Shown here piece by piece: positions 1 to 9,218 of a stretch of DNA of 48,093 nucleotides. Position numbers and translations under genes: made by a program. The DNA is from Fidelibacterota bacterium. GTDB taxonomy: Bacteria > Fidelibacterota > Marinisomatia > SCGC-AAA003-L08 > D37C17. The notes under the pieces were generated by a model. That model had not been told where the DNA came from and searched no databases. It saw only the letters and a list, made by a program, of their open reading frames with translations. Location of the stretch: positions 32,868 to 80,960 of the forward strand of contig PANV01000004.1 in NCBI GenBank assembly GCA_002707765.1. Reading direction: 5' to 3'. Every line of letters begins with the position of its first letter. The stretch's first letter is position 1.

Positions 1-450
1 GATGATAATTTACTTAATGAAGATTATGGACAAACTCTTACAGGTGATGGTGAATTAGACTACAGATATGCCTCTTTAAATAATTTTCAATTTCCAGTTA
101 GAGGGTATAATGTTGCCCAAAAATTTGGTACTAAATCATTAATAGCAAATTTTGAATTAAGGTTACCTTTTTTGATATATTATTTTCCAACAATAAAATA
201 TTTAGGACAGATATTTGGTGTTATATTTATAGATGCAGGTGTAGCTTGGAATGATAAAATTCCGAATTTTTCAAGCAAGAATAGTTGGCAATTAGATAAT
301 AATGAAGGTTGGATAATGTCATTTGGTTTTGGACCAAGATTTAATTTTTTAGGAATGCCATGGAAACTTGATTATGCTTGGCAATATAATCCACATAGAG
401 GTATTATTTCTTCAAGAAAGTGGTATCTTTCTATAGGTATAGACTTTTAG
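1..450 (+). CDS. Outer-membrane beta-barrel protein, Omp85/BamA-like C-terminal part (5' end outside window)
   Basis: The frame is open from base 1 to a TAG at 448-450, so only the last 149 residues are present and the start lies upstream. The visible part has a VRGY motif followed by a segment ending NFELRLPF, alternating aromatic strands with glycines, and a C-terminal phenylalanine. This is the pattern of the last strands of Omp85/BamA/TamA barrels, where the (V/I)RG(F/Y) loop reaches into the barrel. The protein would sit in the outer membrane and take part in protein or lipid insertion, but POTRA or TolB-like N-terminal domains cannot be seen, so the subfamily is unknown. RNase HI starts one base after the stop codon, suggesting co-transcription. 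Confidence 0.75.
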   Translation, partial: DDNLLNEDYGQTLTGDGELDYRYASLNNFQFPVRGYNVAQKFGTKSLIANFELRLPFLIYYFPTIKYLGQIFGVIFIDAGVAWNDKIPNFSSKNSWQLDNNEGWIMSFGFGPRFNFLGMPWKLDYAWQYNPHRGIISSRKWYLSIGIDF

Positions 451-451
451 T

Positions 452-892
452 ATGGAAAAAAAAATCTACATATATACAGATGGTGCATGCAGAGGTAATC
501 CCGGTCCAGGTGGATGGGGTGCACTATTAAAGTATGAAAACCATATAAAAGAAATTAAAGGTGGATCTTTATTGACAACAAATAATATTATGGAATTAAC
601 AGCTGTGATTGAATCTCTCAATCAATTAAAATTTAAATCTAAAGTAGTTGTAACAACAGATTCTGCCTATGTAAAAAATGGAATAACAACCTGGATTCAT
701 AATTGGAAGTTAAAGGGCTGGAAAACGGCTTCAAAAAAACCTGTAAAAAACAAAGAATTATGGATGAAGCTAGATGCCTTATCATCCAAACATGACATTC
801 TTTGGAAGTGGGTCAAAGGTCATAGTGGAAATCCTGATAATGATAGAGCTGATTTTTTAGCTAATCAAGGAATAGATGACCTATATCTTTAA
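452..892 (+). CDS. rnhA: Ribonuclease HI
   Basis: A 146-residue single-domain enzyme that cuts the RNA strand of RNA-DNA hybrids in the cytoplasm. The catalytic residues fall at the Escherichia coli numbers: D10 (YTDGA), E48 (NIMEL), D70 (TTDSAYV), H124 (VKGHSG) and D134 (DRADFLA). The GNPGPGGW loop after D10 is typical of bacterial type 1 enzymes, and length is normal. The ATG starts one base after the upstream barrel gene stops, so the pair is probably translated from one message. A strong hairpin downstream would end that message. Confidence 0.97.
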   Translation: MEKKIYIYTDGACRGNPGPGGWGALLKYENHIKEIKGGSLLTTNNIMELTAVIESLNQLKFKSKVVVTTDSAYVKNGITTWIHNWKLKGWKTASKKPVKNKELWMKLDALSSKHDILWKWVKGHSGNPDNDRADFLANQGIDDLYL

Positions 893-977
893 TGTGACTT
901 TTATCACAAATTTTAAGTATAGATTTTTTGAAATTATAATACAAGGTTAAGATAATCTATTGATTATCTAGCATATA

Positions 978-1003
978 AAAGGGGAAGTGAATACTTCCCC
1001 TTT
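978..1003. terminator. Bidirectional rho-independent-like hairpin
   Basis: A perfect 11-bp inverted repeat (AAAGGGGAAGT, loop GAAT, ACTTCCCCTTT) is the most GC-rich stretch of this intergenic region. It lies between the convergent 3' ends of rnhA (plus) and the lysyl-endopeptidase-like gene (minus), whose stop codon is only a few bases away. The T run on either side is short, so termination efficiency is uncertain, but position and symmetry fit a shared terminator. Confidence 0.75.
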
Positions 1004-1008
1004 GCTAT

Positions 1009-2805
1009 TTATCCCATAATTATATTGATAAGTAAGACAATATCATTTATGTTGGTATTATTATCATTATTTAAATCAGCCAAATTTAATTGGGTTTCGG
1101 ATGGTTCTAAAATACCCATAATCATATTTACCATAGCCACAACATCAAGTATATTAATTGCATTGTCTAAATTTAAATCTCCCATCATAAAAAAACATCC
1201 ATCATCTTCAGGACTATAATAACCTGAGGAACAATCATCGCAATTGTCTTCATCTATATCTGAACATAAAAAATTATCTAAAGGATGTGAATCAATCTGG
1301 TCTGAAACACCATCATTATCGTCGTCTATATCTCCCGCGTCACATAGACCATCTCCATCAAAGTCTAATCCATCATTCGAAATATCAAAACTTCCTGAAT
1401 TACAATCATCACAACTGTCATCATCAATATCAGAGCAGACATATTGGTCATTATCGTCCCAATCATTGGATTCAGCGACTCCATCATTATCGTTGTCAGT
1501 TTGATTAGTACCATCATAAGTCCCAACTATTTGAATAGCACCACTATTAATTGGATCTAACCATTGACTAACATTACTAAAAGAAAGAGAGAATTTTCCA
1601 TAGTAGTCTTCTGTATCACCTGAATAACAATTACCTGAACCTCCAGATAATTGCCCTACTAATAATCCATCTTCATTAAATACAGGAGAACCTGAAGAAC
1701 CACCATATGTTCCTCCATCATCCCATAAAACCCTCCAGTGTGAACCTGCAGGTGACGACCCTTGTCCCTGCCAGTTAATTGATCCAGAACTATATGCCAT
1801 ATCATTATCGAAGTTTATTTTTTTAGGATCACCATTTGGATGGTGAACACCACATGAAATAACTGGATTTTCATTTGATTTACTCCAACCACTATAAAAT
1901 ATACCATCTGAGATTGAAGAATCATTTATTATCAATAGGGCATAATCATTGTCCATACCATTTGAATCAGATAAAATAGAACTTCCATATTCATATGAAC
2001 CTTGATTTGCCCAGCTTCCATTACATGAGGATGTTTTATAATTAAAATAAAATCTGAATGTGCTAGGATTATCTCCTTCAACACAATGCCATGCAGTCCA
2101 ATAGTAAGGTGTTAAATCAAAACTTGTATTATTAATCATTGCTCCACTACATATATAACCACCCATATCTAAGAATGATGTAGCATTAATTTGATCTGTA
2201 AATTCGTTAGCACTATTACATACTACATTATCACCACAGCTTCTTGAATTAGAACTATTTGAAAAATTTAAAATATCTCTATAATCATGTATTATATAAT
2301 CTATACTAATTATACCTTCACCATAAGCTTCAAATGGTTCATAATATTCTAAATTGACATAATCGCCTTGTATTAATGGAGTAGAAAAAAGCATATCGGG
2401 CTGATTATTTTTTTGTGTATAAGCTCCTAATATTTTATTTTCATTATACACAAAAAAACTTGAGTTATCTGGTAACTTGAAATTATCATATTCTATAGAA
2501 ATTGCCTTGGCATTTTCACTTTTAATTGACAATGTCCATATCCTATCTCCATTTTCTAGTGATTGCCACTCACCAGAATTTTGTAAATTTAATTTAACAT
2601 TAAATTTATAGCCATACCTGAATGGAGTTGCTGGTGGTCTATTTTCATCTTCTAAAAGTAGTTTTTCTATATCAAGTATAGGCATACTGACTAAATTATT
2701 ATTTAGTTTAATTTCATTTTGTTTTGTAAATGGCATACCTCCAATACTATCTTGAGAAATAATAATATTGATTAAAAATATTAAAGAAAATAAAATTGTA
2801 TGCAT
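1009..2805 (-). CDS. Secreted lysyl-endopeptidase-like serine protease with calcium-binding repeats and dockerin-like C-terminus
   Basis: A 598-residue predicted secreted trypsin-fold protease. Residues 1-17 form a hydrophobic signal peptide, followed by a pro-region to about residue 185. The catalytic domain resembles Achromobacter protease I (S1 family): it begins SCGDNVVC, with the triad H240 (TAWHC), D287 (DNDYALL) and S371 (GSSGSP), plus family landmarks GVHHP and QWLDP. Residues 435-537 are thrombospondin type 3-like Asp-rich repeats with paired cysteines. The last 60 residues carry two dockerin-like loops (GDLNLDNAIN and ADLNNDNNTN). Lys specificity is inferred from family only. The neighbouring protease gene on the same strand ends 13 bases upstream and has the same kind of C-terminus, so the two are probably co-expressed and exported alike. 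Confidence 0.88.
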   Translation of the reverse strand: MHTILFSLIFLINIIISQDSIGGMPFTKQNEIKLNNNLVSMPILDIEKLLLEDENRPPATPFRYGYKFNVKLNLQNSGEWQSLENGDRIWTLSIKSENAKAISIEYDNFKLPDNSSFFVYNENKILGAYTQKNNQPDMLFSTPLIQGDYVNLEYYEPFEAYGEGIISIDYIIHDYRDILNFSNSSNSRSCGDNVVCNSANEFTDQINATSFLDMGGYICSGAMINNTSFDLTPYYWTAWHCVEGDNPSTFRFYFNYKTSSCNGSWANQGSYEYGSSILSDSNGMDNDYALLIINDSSISDGIFYSGWSKSNENPVISCGVHHPNGDPKKINFDNDMAYSSGSINWQGQGSSPAGSHWRVLWDDGGTYGGSSGSPVFNEDGLLVGQLSGGSGNCYSGDTEDYYGKFSLSFSNVSQWLDPINSGAIQIVGTYDGTNQTDNDNDGVAESNDWDDNDQYVCSDIDDDSCDDCNSGSFDISNDGLDFDGDGLCDAGDIDDDNDGVSDQIDSHPLDNFLCSDIDEDNCDDCSSGYYSPEDDGCFFMMGDLNLDNAINILDVVAMVNMIMGILEPSETQLNLADLNNDNNTNINDIVLLINIIMG

Positions 2806-2818
2806 TAAAATTCTCCGA

Positions 2819-5809
2819 TTAGTTTAAAATTAAATTGACTATATTAATAATATCTAAAACATCAATAAATCCATCAGTATTTATGTCAGCTGATTCATTG
2901 TAAGTGTTCGAACCTAAAATAATATTTACACTAAGTATAACATCTTGAATATTTATATTACCATCATTATTGACATCACCATATAAAATTGACGAATAAA
3001 AACATGGAGGAAAAATAATATTATCTATGTAAGCTGCATCTTCTCCTACTGTAACCGCTTGGTCTTTGATATATTTCCAAGTAAATATATGAATACCAGC
3101 TGATACCGGGAAAACGTTTGTTGACCAATTTATTTCACCTGCCCATTTTTCCTGTTCAATATTATCAATATAAAATGCTAAATAATCGTAAAAATTTCCA
3201 GTCTGACTTCCTACATCTTCACAAGAAACTTTTTTATCAAATTGAATGTTTCCATCTTCTTCAATATTCATTTCTATTGAAATTTCAGATATCATGTTAT
3301 GATCAATTTGTCCAGATTTTATGTGTGATGACTCATTTATCAATTGATTACCGTTTATAATTTCCCAATTTTGTTCACTATTTAGAATCCATGGAAATTC
3401 GTTAAATGAATTATGGTTAAAGTCTTCAATTAAATATTCTACATTAAAATAATATGTATTATCCCATAAATTATTTGTTGAAATTACTTCAACATCTAAT
3501 GTAAAGTTATGACCAAAAGGTGCATTTTGATCAATTAAAAAAGACAATATTACATCTATATTTTCTCCAGCACTTAAGTTATCAATATTAATATTTTCAG
3601 TAATCATATTAATATATTGGTTATTATCAGTATTTATTAGATTGACCTGTATATTGTTATCGTTAGCATTACCTATATTTTCTAAGTTTAGTAATACATT
3701 GATTATCTCATTTTGAGATATCATCAAATCTTGTCCCATATCAATACTTTGTGAGGAAATTGAGGTGAATGCACCATCTGGAGAAGCTACAAAAATTTCG
3801 TTAAAATGTGGTATTTTATTTTGACCTGTAATTGTAATATCTAAATTTGTAACATCATTAATTGGATCAAAAATTAGCACAACGAATCCAGACTCGTCAA
3901 CTGTTCCCGAACTTATCAGTTCATTGCTTTGAGATAATCCAACATAGCTAAATGGATCAGCTTGAATTTCAATCGCTTCAGAACCAATAGGTAAGAATAA
4001 ATCATAGTTTGCATTAATTTCTTCAGGAATACCTTGGTAAGTTGAAAGGGAAGGGTCCCCCATTAAATGGTAAATTTCCCAGTAATAATCATCCATACCA
4101 TTTGCTTGAGCAACAGCAAGATTGCCCACCATCATTATTGCACTATTAACCACTGCCCAGGTATCTTCATTTTGCAAATGAAACATGGCATCATACGCAC
4201 CAATACCCGAAGTATTATATGATGGATTTACGCTTACATTCCCAGAACCTACTCCCCACCAATAATCTTCATCCCAGTATGTAACATCTGAACCTCCAAT
4301 ATAACCAATAGCTCCAGCATTAGCTTTTCTTAGAAGAGTTTCTCCAAAACAAGACCCCGTATCAAATGCATTAGTTAAACAACAGTTCCCTATCATTGTT
4401 GGATATCTATTAAAATTCGTCATGTTACTTGCATCATTAAGATCAAATTCAGGATCTGCCCAACCTGATTCCCAACCATGCGCAGTATAGTTAATAAACC
4501 CTACGCCTTGATTAGCTATATTTAAAATTTGATTTTGTGAATTACCTGACGCAGGATATAAAAATGTGTTTGAGTTAATACCATTGTTAGAATTGAAATA
4601 ATATTGATTTCCATAATTAATTTGTCCATTTCCATAAGTAGGAGCAAAGTTAGCATCTACTCCAGAAATCATTAGAACTTCGCCTAAAAAATTCGGATTA
4701 GGCATATTGAACTGTTCGTATTCTAATGTTTTCTCAACTTGCGCAATGGCATGATTAGGATTTTGTGCAGAAAATCTACCACATAAAACATCTGGTAAAT
4801 TATCATTTGTATAATCACAATAATCTAAATCTGAAACATGACCACCACTTGAGTAAGAAGCAGGAATTTGTTGCGTGTCTCCAACTAATAAAACAAATGA
4901 TGGAATAGGGTCTCCATTAATTGGATTATCATATTTATTTTGAAGATAGTTTTTTATTTGATTTGAGGATGATCCTATCTCATCAGTATATCCAACTGTA
5001 ACATGAAATCCTTTTCTAGTTTTCCAATTAATGAATGTTTCTAAACTATTTTCAAAAATTCTATCAGCTATGATAATATAGCCAACTTTATCTTCAATAA
5101 AATCATTTTCACGTGTTGCTTCATTTACAGAACTATAATTTTTTAAAGAATTTCTAAAAATTGGTTCGAAAAAATAAGAAAACGCTTTGGATTTATTTTG
5201 GTTATATTGTTCAAACTCTAGATTGTCAAAATATATTTTAAATTTAATATTTTTATGTACAATTACCTCATTGGTTACGGGGTTATATTCTAGGGGACTA
5301 ATCATAAGATTAGCTATATTTACTTCTCTAAGCTTTCCTTTATTTTTAATTTCAATCAATGGATTTTTTATAAATTTATTACTTGCATATTCCTTTTCAT
5401 TAAATTCGAACTTATTTTGATATTTACTTTTGGCTCGGGAACCTTGGACTGGATCAATTAAAAAATTAATATTATTTTTATTTCCATTGATAATTTCAAT
5501 TTCGTCATTAATAATTTCTATTCTAAAATTATTATCTTGTGGTATTTCAATTAAGTTATTTACCATTGGTAAATTTGGCAGTCCTAATTGTTTTGATGGG
5601 TAACTATTTAATAATGAAATATTAGTAAAACTTTGTTGATTAATTTGTATTTCACTTAATATCAGTTCATTAATCGAAAACTCAACTTCTATAGAATTTG
5701 GACTAATATTATTAATTCTAAATAATTGTACATTATTTAAATTGATTTTATTATTAGAAAATAAAAATTGAGATAAAAATAAAAAAAATAAAAATTGTTT
5801 AAACCTCAT
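2819..5809 (-). CDS. Gingipain-like cysteine protease (peptidase C25) with propeptide and dockerin-like C-terminus
   Basis: A 996-residue secreted protease. A signal peptide covers about residues 1-19, then a C25-type propeptide runs to about 238. The caspase-like catalytic domain covers about 240-600 and shows strong Lys-gingipain-type motifs: VLLVGDTQQIP, H444 in NYTAHGWESGWADP, the nucleophile in IGNCC (476-477), CFGE and YIGGSDVTYW. Immunoglobulin-like and carbohydrate-binding-like regions follow. The end carries two dockerin-like loops (GDVNNDGNIN and ADINTDGFID). It should degrade proteins at the cell surface or outside. It is the first gene of a two-gene minus-strand unit with the serine protease. 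The Por-type C-terminal sorting domain of Bacteroidetes gingipains was not recognised, so the export route may differ. Confidence 0.9.
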   Translation of the reverse strand: MRFKQFLFFLFLSQFLFSNNKINLNNVQLFRINNISPNSIEVEFSINELILSEIQINQQSFTNISLLNSYPSKQLGLPNLPMVNNLIEIPQDNNFRIEIINDEIEIINGNKNNINFLIDPVQGSRAKSKYQNKFEFNEKEYASNKFIKNPLIEIKNKGKLREVNIANLMISPLEYNPVTNEVIVHKNIKFKIYFDNLEFEQYNQNKSKAFSYFFEPIFRNSLKNYSSVNEATRENDFIEDKVGYIIIADRIFENSLETFINWKTRKGFHVTVGYTDEIGSSSNQIKNYLQNKYDNPINGDPIPSFVLLVGDTQQIPASYSSGGHVSDLDYCDYTNDNLPDVLCGRFSAQNPNHAIAQVEKTLEYEQFNMPNPNFLGEVLMISGVDANFAPTYGNGQINYGNQYYFNSNNGINSNTFLYPASGNSQNQILNIANQGVGFINYTAHGWESGWADPEFDLNDASNMTNFNRYPTMIGNCCLTNAFDTGSCFGETLLRKANAGAIGYIGGSDVTYWDEDYWWGVGSGNVSVNPSYNTSGIGAYDAMFHLQNEDTWAVVNSAIMMVGNLAVAQANGMDDYYWEIYHLMGDPSLSTYQGIPEEINANYDLFLPIGSEAIEIQADPFSYVGLSQSNELISSGTVDESGFVVLIFDPINDVTNLDITITGQNKIPHFNEIFVASPDGAFTSISSQSIDMGQDLMISQNEIINVLLNLENIGNANDNNIQVNLINTDNNQYINMITENINIDNLSAGENIDVILSFLIDQNAPFGHNFTLDVEVISTNNLWDNTYYFNVEYLIEDFNHNSFNEFPWILNSEQNWEIINGNQLINESSHIKSGQIDHNMISEISIEMNIEEDGNIQFDKKVSCEDVGSQTGNFYDYLAFYIDNIEQEKWAGEINWSTNVFPVSAGIHIFTWKYIKDQAVTVGEDAAYIDNIIFPPCFYSSILYGDVNNDGNINIQDVILSVNIILGSNTYNESADINTDGFIDVLDIINIVNLILN

Positions 5810-5880
5810 ACTGCTCCCATTAAATTTTGATAATTTAATTTATATTTTATATAACAAGATAACTATTTAATATTCATAAC

Positions 5881-5908
5881 AAAATGTAACATCAAATTAT
5901 TACATTTT
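5881..5908. promoter_or_regulatory. Inverted repeat in the divergent promoter region of the C25 protease and lptD
   Basis: Perfect 9-bp arms AAAATGTAA (5881-5889) and TTACATTTT (5900-5908) are separated by 10 bases in the 166-base divergent region between the protease start (5809) and lptD (5976). The centre lies about 81 bases from each start. It could be an operator read in both directions. Because the area is about 80 percent AT, some symmetry is expected by chance. I see no convincing paired -35/-10 boxes. Confidence 0.35.
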
Positions 5909-5975
5909 AAATACATATGATATGGAACATATATTCAATATAAGTTGTAAAACTTAATTGATATAATTTTTAAAA

Positions 5976-8900
5976 ATGAAATTCAAAATTTATTTAATAT
6001 TACATCTAATTTTTCAAACCTCTTTTTTATTTCCAAATGAAAAATTAAAATTTTCTGCTGATTTTGCTGAAAGTTATATTGAAAACAATTTAAAAATAAA
6101 AGTTTTTAAAGATAATGTTAAGATAATTGATAAAGATAAAATCTTGTTTACAGATTTAGCAAAATATTTACAGGATTCAAATAAAGTTATTTTAAGTGGA
6201 AATGTGAAAATGTTTAATCAATTAGATACATTATCTTGTAATGAATTGATTATTTTTCAAAATAATAATAAAAGATATGAAGCTCTTGGAAATGTTATTT
6301 TTAACCGAAAAAGTACAATTATTAAATCAGAAAAATTATTATACTTTACAGATTCAGAGCAAATTGAAGCCTTTGGAAATGTTTATTTAAAAAATGAGAA
6401 TAACGAAATTTATGGACAGTCTTTAAAAATTAATTACAAAAATAATAAGGTTTCCGAAATTAATATGTTTGATGAAGTTAATTTAATTAATAAAAAATTC
6501 TTTTTATTTAAAGACAATAATTTACCTCAATTATTAGAAGACAATATGACATCAAATATACTATTGATTTACTTTGATGAAAATGAAAGTATAGATTCAA
6601 TCAAATTAATCGGTATGGCACAAGCTAATTTTAATGCAATATCAGACAGTTTATTGAAAGGATATAATAATGTTTCTGGTGATACAATTTTAATTAGAAT
6701 CAAAGATGATGAATTAACTAATATGTTTGTAAAAGGAGGAGCCATAGGAAGCTTTCAACCTGATAAAAAAAATGAAAATTTATTATATAATATTTCATAT
6801 AACGCTGAAGAGATAAGTTATGATTTGGAAAATGAGCTAACTTATTTAGTAGAATCAGCCAAGGTTGTTTATGGAGAAACAACATTAGAGGGAGGTGAAA
6901 TTAATGCAGATTTAAAAACAAATATAGTTGAAAGTAAAATAAGTAAATCAATTATACCCTCAGTTAAAACAGGGAATGAATCTCCAACATTTGGACATTA
7001 TATGAAGTTTAATTTATATTATGAAACTGGTACAATAGAACAAGGATATAATAAAATCGATATGGGTATCTTTCAAGGTGATAGTTTTATTACAGATAAG
7101 AATGAAGATATTTATATAGAAAATGGAGTTTTTACATCATGTGATATTGAAGAGCCTCATTATCATTTTGAAAGTAATATCATGAAAGTTGATAATAAAA
7201 ATAATCAAATTATAGCAAGGCCAATGAGATTATATATTCAGGATTTCCCATTAATTACTTTACCATTTGCTGTTTTACCTAATTCAAATCAAAATAGAAA
7301 AAGTGGATTTATTATGCCTTCATTTGGACATAGTAAAAATAATGGAACATGGATAGAAGACTTAGGATATTATTATGCACCAAATGATTATTATGATATA
7401 ATTACATATTTAGATTTCTATGACAGATCTAAAGTTAAACTCGATTCAAAAATAAATTATAAAAAAACATATGGTAATAATTGGTATAATTATAATTATT
7501 ACGGTCATTTTCAAATTAATAATTTTATAAATGAACTTAATCCTTCAAATAATGATTTTATAAATTTATTTGATAATGAAAAATCAACAACAAAATATTC
7601 AAGTAAATTTGCACATAATCAAGATTTTGGTAACAATCAATTCATTCGATTAAAATATGAATATTATAATTTTGAAAATTTATCAGATGTAGTAGAAAAT
7701 AATGCTAGAATTAGATTAGACCAAAAAGAAATTTCTCAAATTTACTATTCTAAATCATGGGATAATTCTAGTTTATCAATAGGAGCTTCATCATTTAGAA
7801 ATTTAATATTACCAGAACCTGATTATGAAAATCAACTAAGAGATTATAAAAAAGTAGACTATCCTAGCGTAAATTTTCAGTATAATAATCCACTACTTTT
7901 TGGTAAAACTGATAAATGGTTTGGTAATACTAAACTTTCCTACAATTTATCACATTTTAATGAAAGTATATCTTACTCAAAAAAATCAACTTGGCAATGC
8001 CAAGATCAAAATGGATTGATTACTTCCGATTTAAATTCTGAGCAGTGTTTACAAGATAATAATATCTGGGAAGGTGAATGTTTTGATTCAGATTATAATC
8101 AGTTAAGTCAAATTGTTTCACAAGAAGAATGTTTATCATCAAATAATATTTGGATACTCGATTGGGTGAAAAATGGAATTAGTAATCAGTCTAACCCTTC
8201 ATTGGAAAACAAGTTAACAATAAAAATCCCATTTAATTTTTTGTATTTTAATATAAATCCTAACATTGTTATTTCAGAACAATGGTCTTTAGATGGTATC
8301 TCTAAAATTAAAGCAAAAAAAAGACAAGGTTCTCTAGGTATAAATTTACAAACAAATATATATGGAACAATTAATTCCAGCTTGATTTTTAGAAAAATTC
8401 AAACTTTTAGGCATATAATTACTCCTTCCATAAATACAATTTATATTTCAAAAAATCAGCTAATATCAGGATCTTATGATGATTTTAACCAAACTAGATT
8501 TAATATTAATGATGATTTAATTAATAATTATTCACTTATTTCATCCTTTAATATTAATAATAGATTACAAGCAAAAATTTTGAATGAAGATAACGAATTG
8601 TATAAAAGAGAAATTTTAACTTATAATTTTTATACAAGTTATAATTGGGATACAAAATTATTCAATGCTTTAATGTCTTCAATCAGTTTAAAGGATAAAG
8701 CTGGAGGAGAATACCTTAGATTAAATATTGAACAAAGTTTTTATAGAAAAGATAGTAATGAATTTTTGAATGGGTTACCTAGATTAGTCGGAATGAGCAC
8801 AAGTATTTCTAGAAATTTTGGTTACACAATCAATAGTGATGAATATTCTGAATCAGAAACTAACCAAAAATTGAATAAACAAAATCTTTGGGATGCATCT

Positions 8901-9218
8901 TTTGGATTTACATTAACAGCAAAGTATGATTTACAAAAAAAATGGGATCTTGAATATTCAACTTTATCATTGAATTCAAATATTAGATTAACAAATTCAT
9001 GGCTAATGAAAAATAATTTTTATATTAATATGGTTGATTTAGAAATTAATTCTTATGAAGCTGAATTTATTCGATCACTTCATTGTTGGGATTTTTCATT
9101 TTTCATGAAACCTATTGGTTATAATCAAGGATTTGGTTTGAAAATAAGTATAAGTGAACCTAACTTACAGAGTTTAAAAGTCACACAATCTTCAAGAGTG
9201 CGTGGAAATAATTGGTAA
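5976..9218 (+). CDS. lptD: LPS-assembly outer membrane protein LptD (OstA)
   Basis: A 1080-residue protein with a signal peptide (about 1-20). An LptA/OstA-like beta-jellyroll region covers about 25-400, with repeated turns such as VILSGNVKMF and EAFGNVYLKN. It then has the LptD hallmark at about 421-452 (QDFPLITLPFAVLP, then RKSGFIMPSFG), which begins the barrel. It would receive LPS from the periplasmic bridge and insert it in the outer membrane. It is longer than the 784-residue E. coli protein. An odd feature at about 672-735 is a tandem pair of cysteine/tryptophan motifs (C675, C691, C702, C719) inside the barrel region, probably an extracellular loop. The stop TAA overlaps the next start (TAATG), so translation is coupled to the PTS IIA-like gene. 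Confidence 0.9.
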   Translation: MKFKIYLILHLIFQTSFLFPNEKLKFSADFAESYIENNLKIKVFKDNVKIIDKDKILFTDLAKYLQDSNKVILSGNVKMFNQLDTLSCNELIIFQNNNKRYEALGNVIFNRKSTIIKSEKLLYFTDSEQIEAFGNVYLKNENNEIYGQSLKINYKNNKVSEINMFDEVNLINKKFFLFKDNNLPQLLEDNMTSNILLIYFDENESIDSIKLIGMAQANFNAISDSLLKGYNNVSGDTILIRIKDDELTNMFVKGGAIGSFQPDKKNENLLYNISYNAEEISYDLENELTYLVESAKVVYGETTLEGGEINADLKTNIVESKISKSIIPSVKTGNESPTFGHYMKFNLYYETGTIEQGYNKIDMGIFQGDSFITDKNEDIYIENGVFTSCDIEEPHYHFESNIMKVDNKNNQIIARPMRLYIQDFPLITLPFAVLPNSNQNRKSGFIMPSFGHSKNNGTWIEDLGYYYAPNDYYDIITYLDFYDRSKVKLDSKINYKKTYGNNWYNYNYYGHFQINNFINELNPSNNDFINLFDNEKSTTKYSSKFAHNQDFGNNQFIRLKYEYYNFENLSDVVENNARIRLDQKEISQIYYSKSWDNSSLSIGASSFRNLILPEPDYENQLRDYKKVDYPSVNFQYNNPLLFGKTDKWFGNTKLSYNLSHFNESISYSKKSTWQCQDQNGLITSDLNSEQCLQDNNIWEGECFDSDYNQLSQIVSQEECLSSNNIWILDWVKNGISNQSNPSLENKLTIKIPFNFLYFNINPNIVISEQWSLDGISKIKAKKRQGSLGINLQTNIYGTINSSLIFRKIQTFRHIITPSINTIYISKNQLISGSYDDFNQTRFNINDDLINNYSLISSFNINNRLQAKILNEDNELYKREILTYNFYTSYNWDTKLFNALMSSISLKDKAGGEYLRLNIEQSFYRKDSNEFLNGLPRLVGMSTSISRNFGYTINSDEYSESETNQKLNKQNLWDASFGFTLTAKYDLQKKWDLEYSTLSLNSNIRLTNSWLMKNNFYINMVDLEINSYEAEFIRSLHCWDFSFFMKPIGYNQGFGLKISISEPNLQSLKVTQSSRVRGNNW

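Noticed and set aside
1025..1508. Plus-strand open frames opposite the serine protease repeats
   Set aside because: They are low-complexity Ser/His-rich mirror images of the Asp-rich repeats and have no start signal or family resemblance.
8000..8135. Cys motifs in LptD as a zinc-binding site
   Set aside because: The cysteines are 11-17 residues apart rather than in CxxC pairs, and the protein is in an oxidising compartment, so disulfides are more likely.
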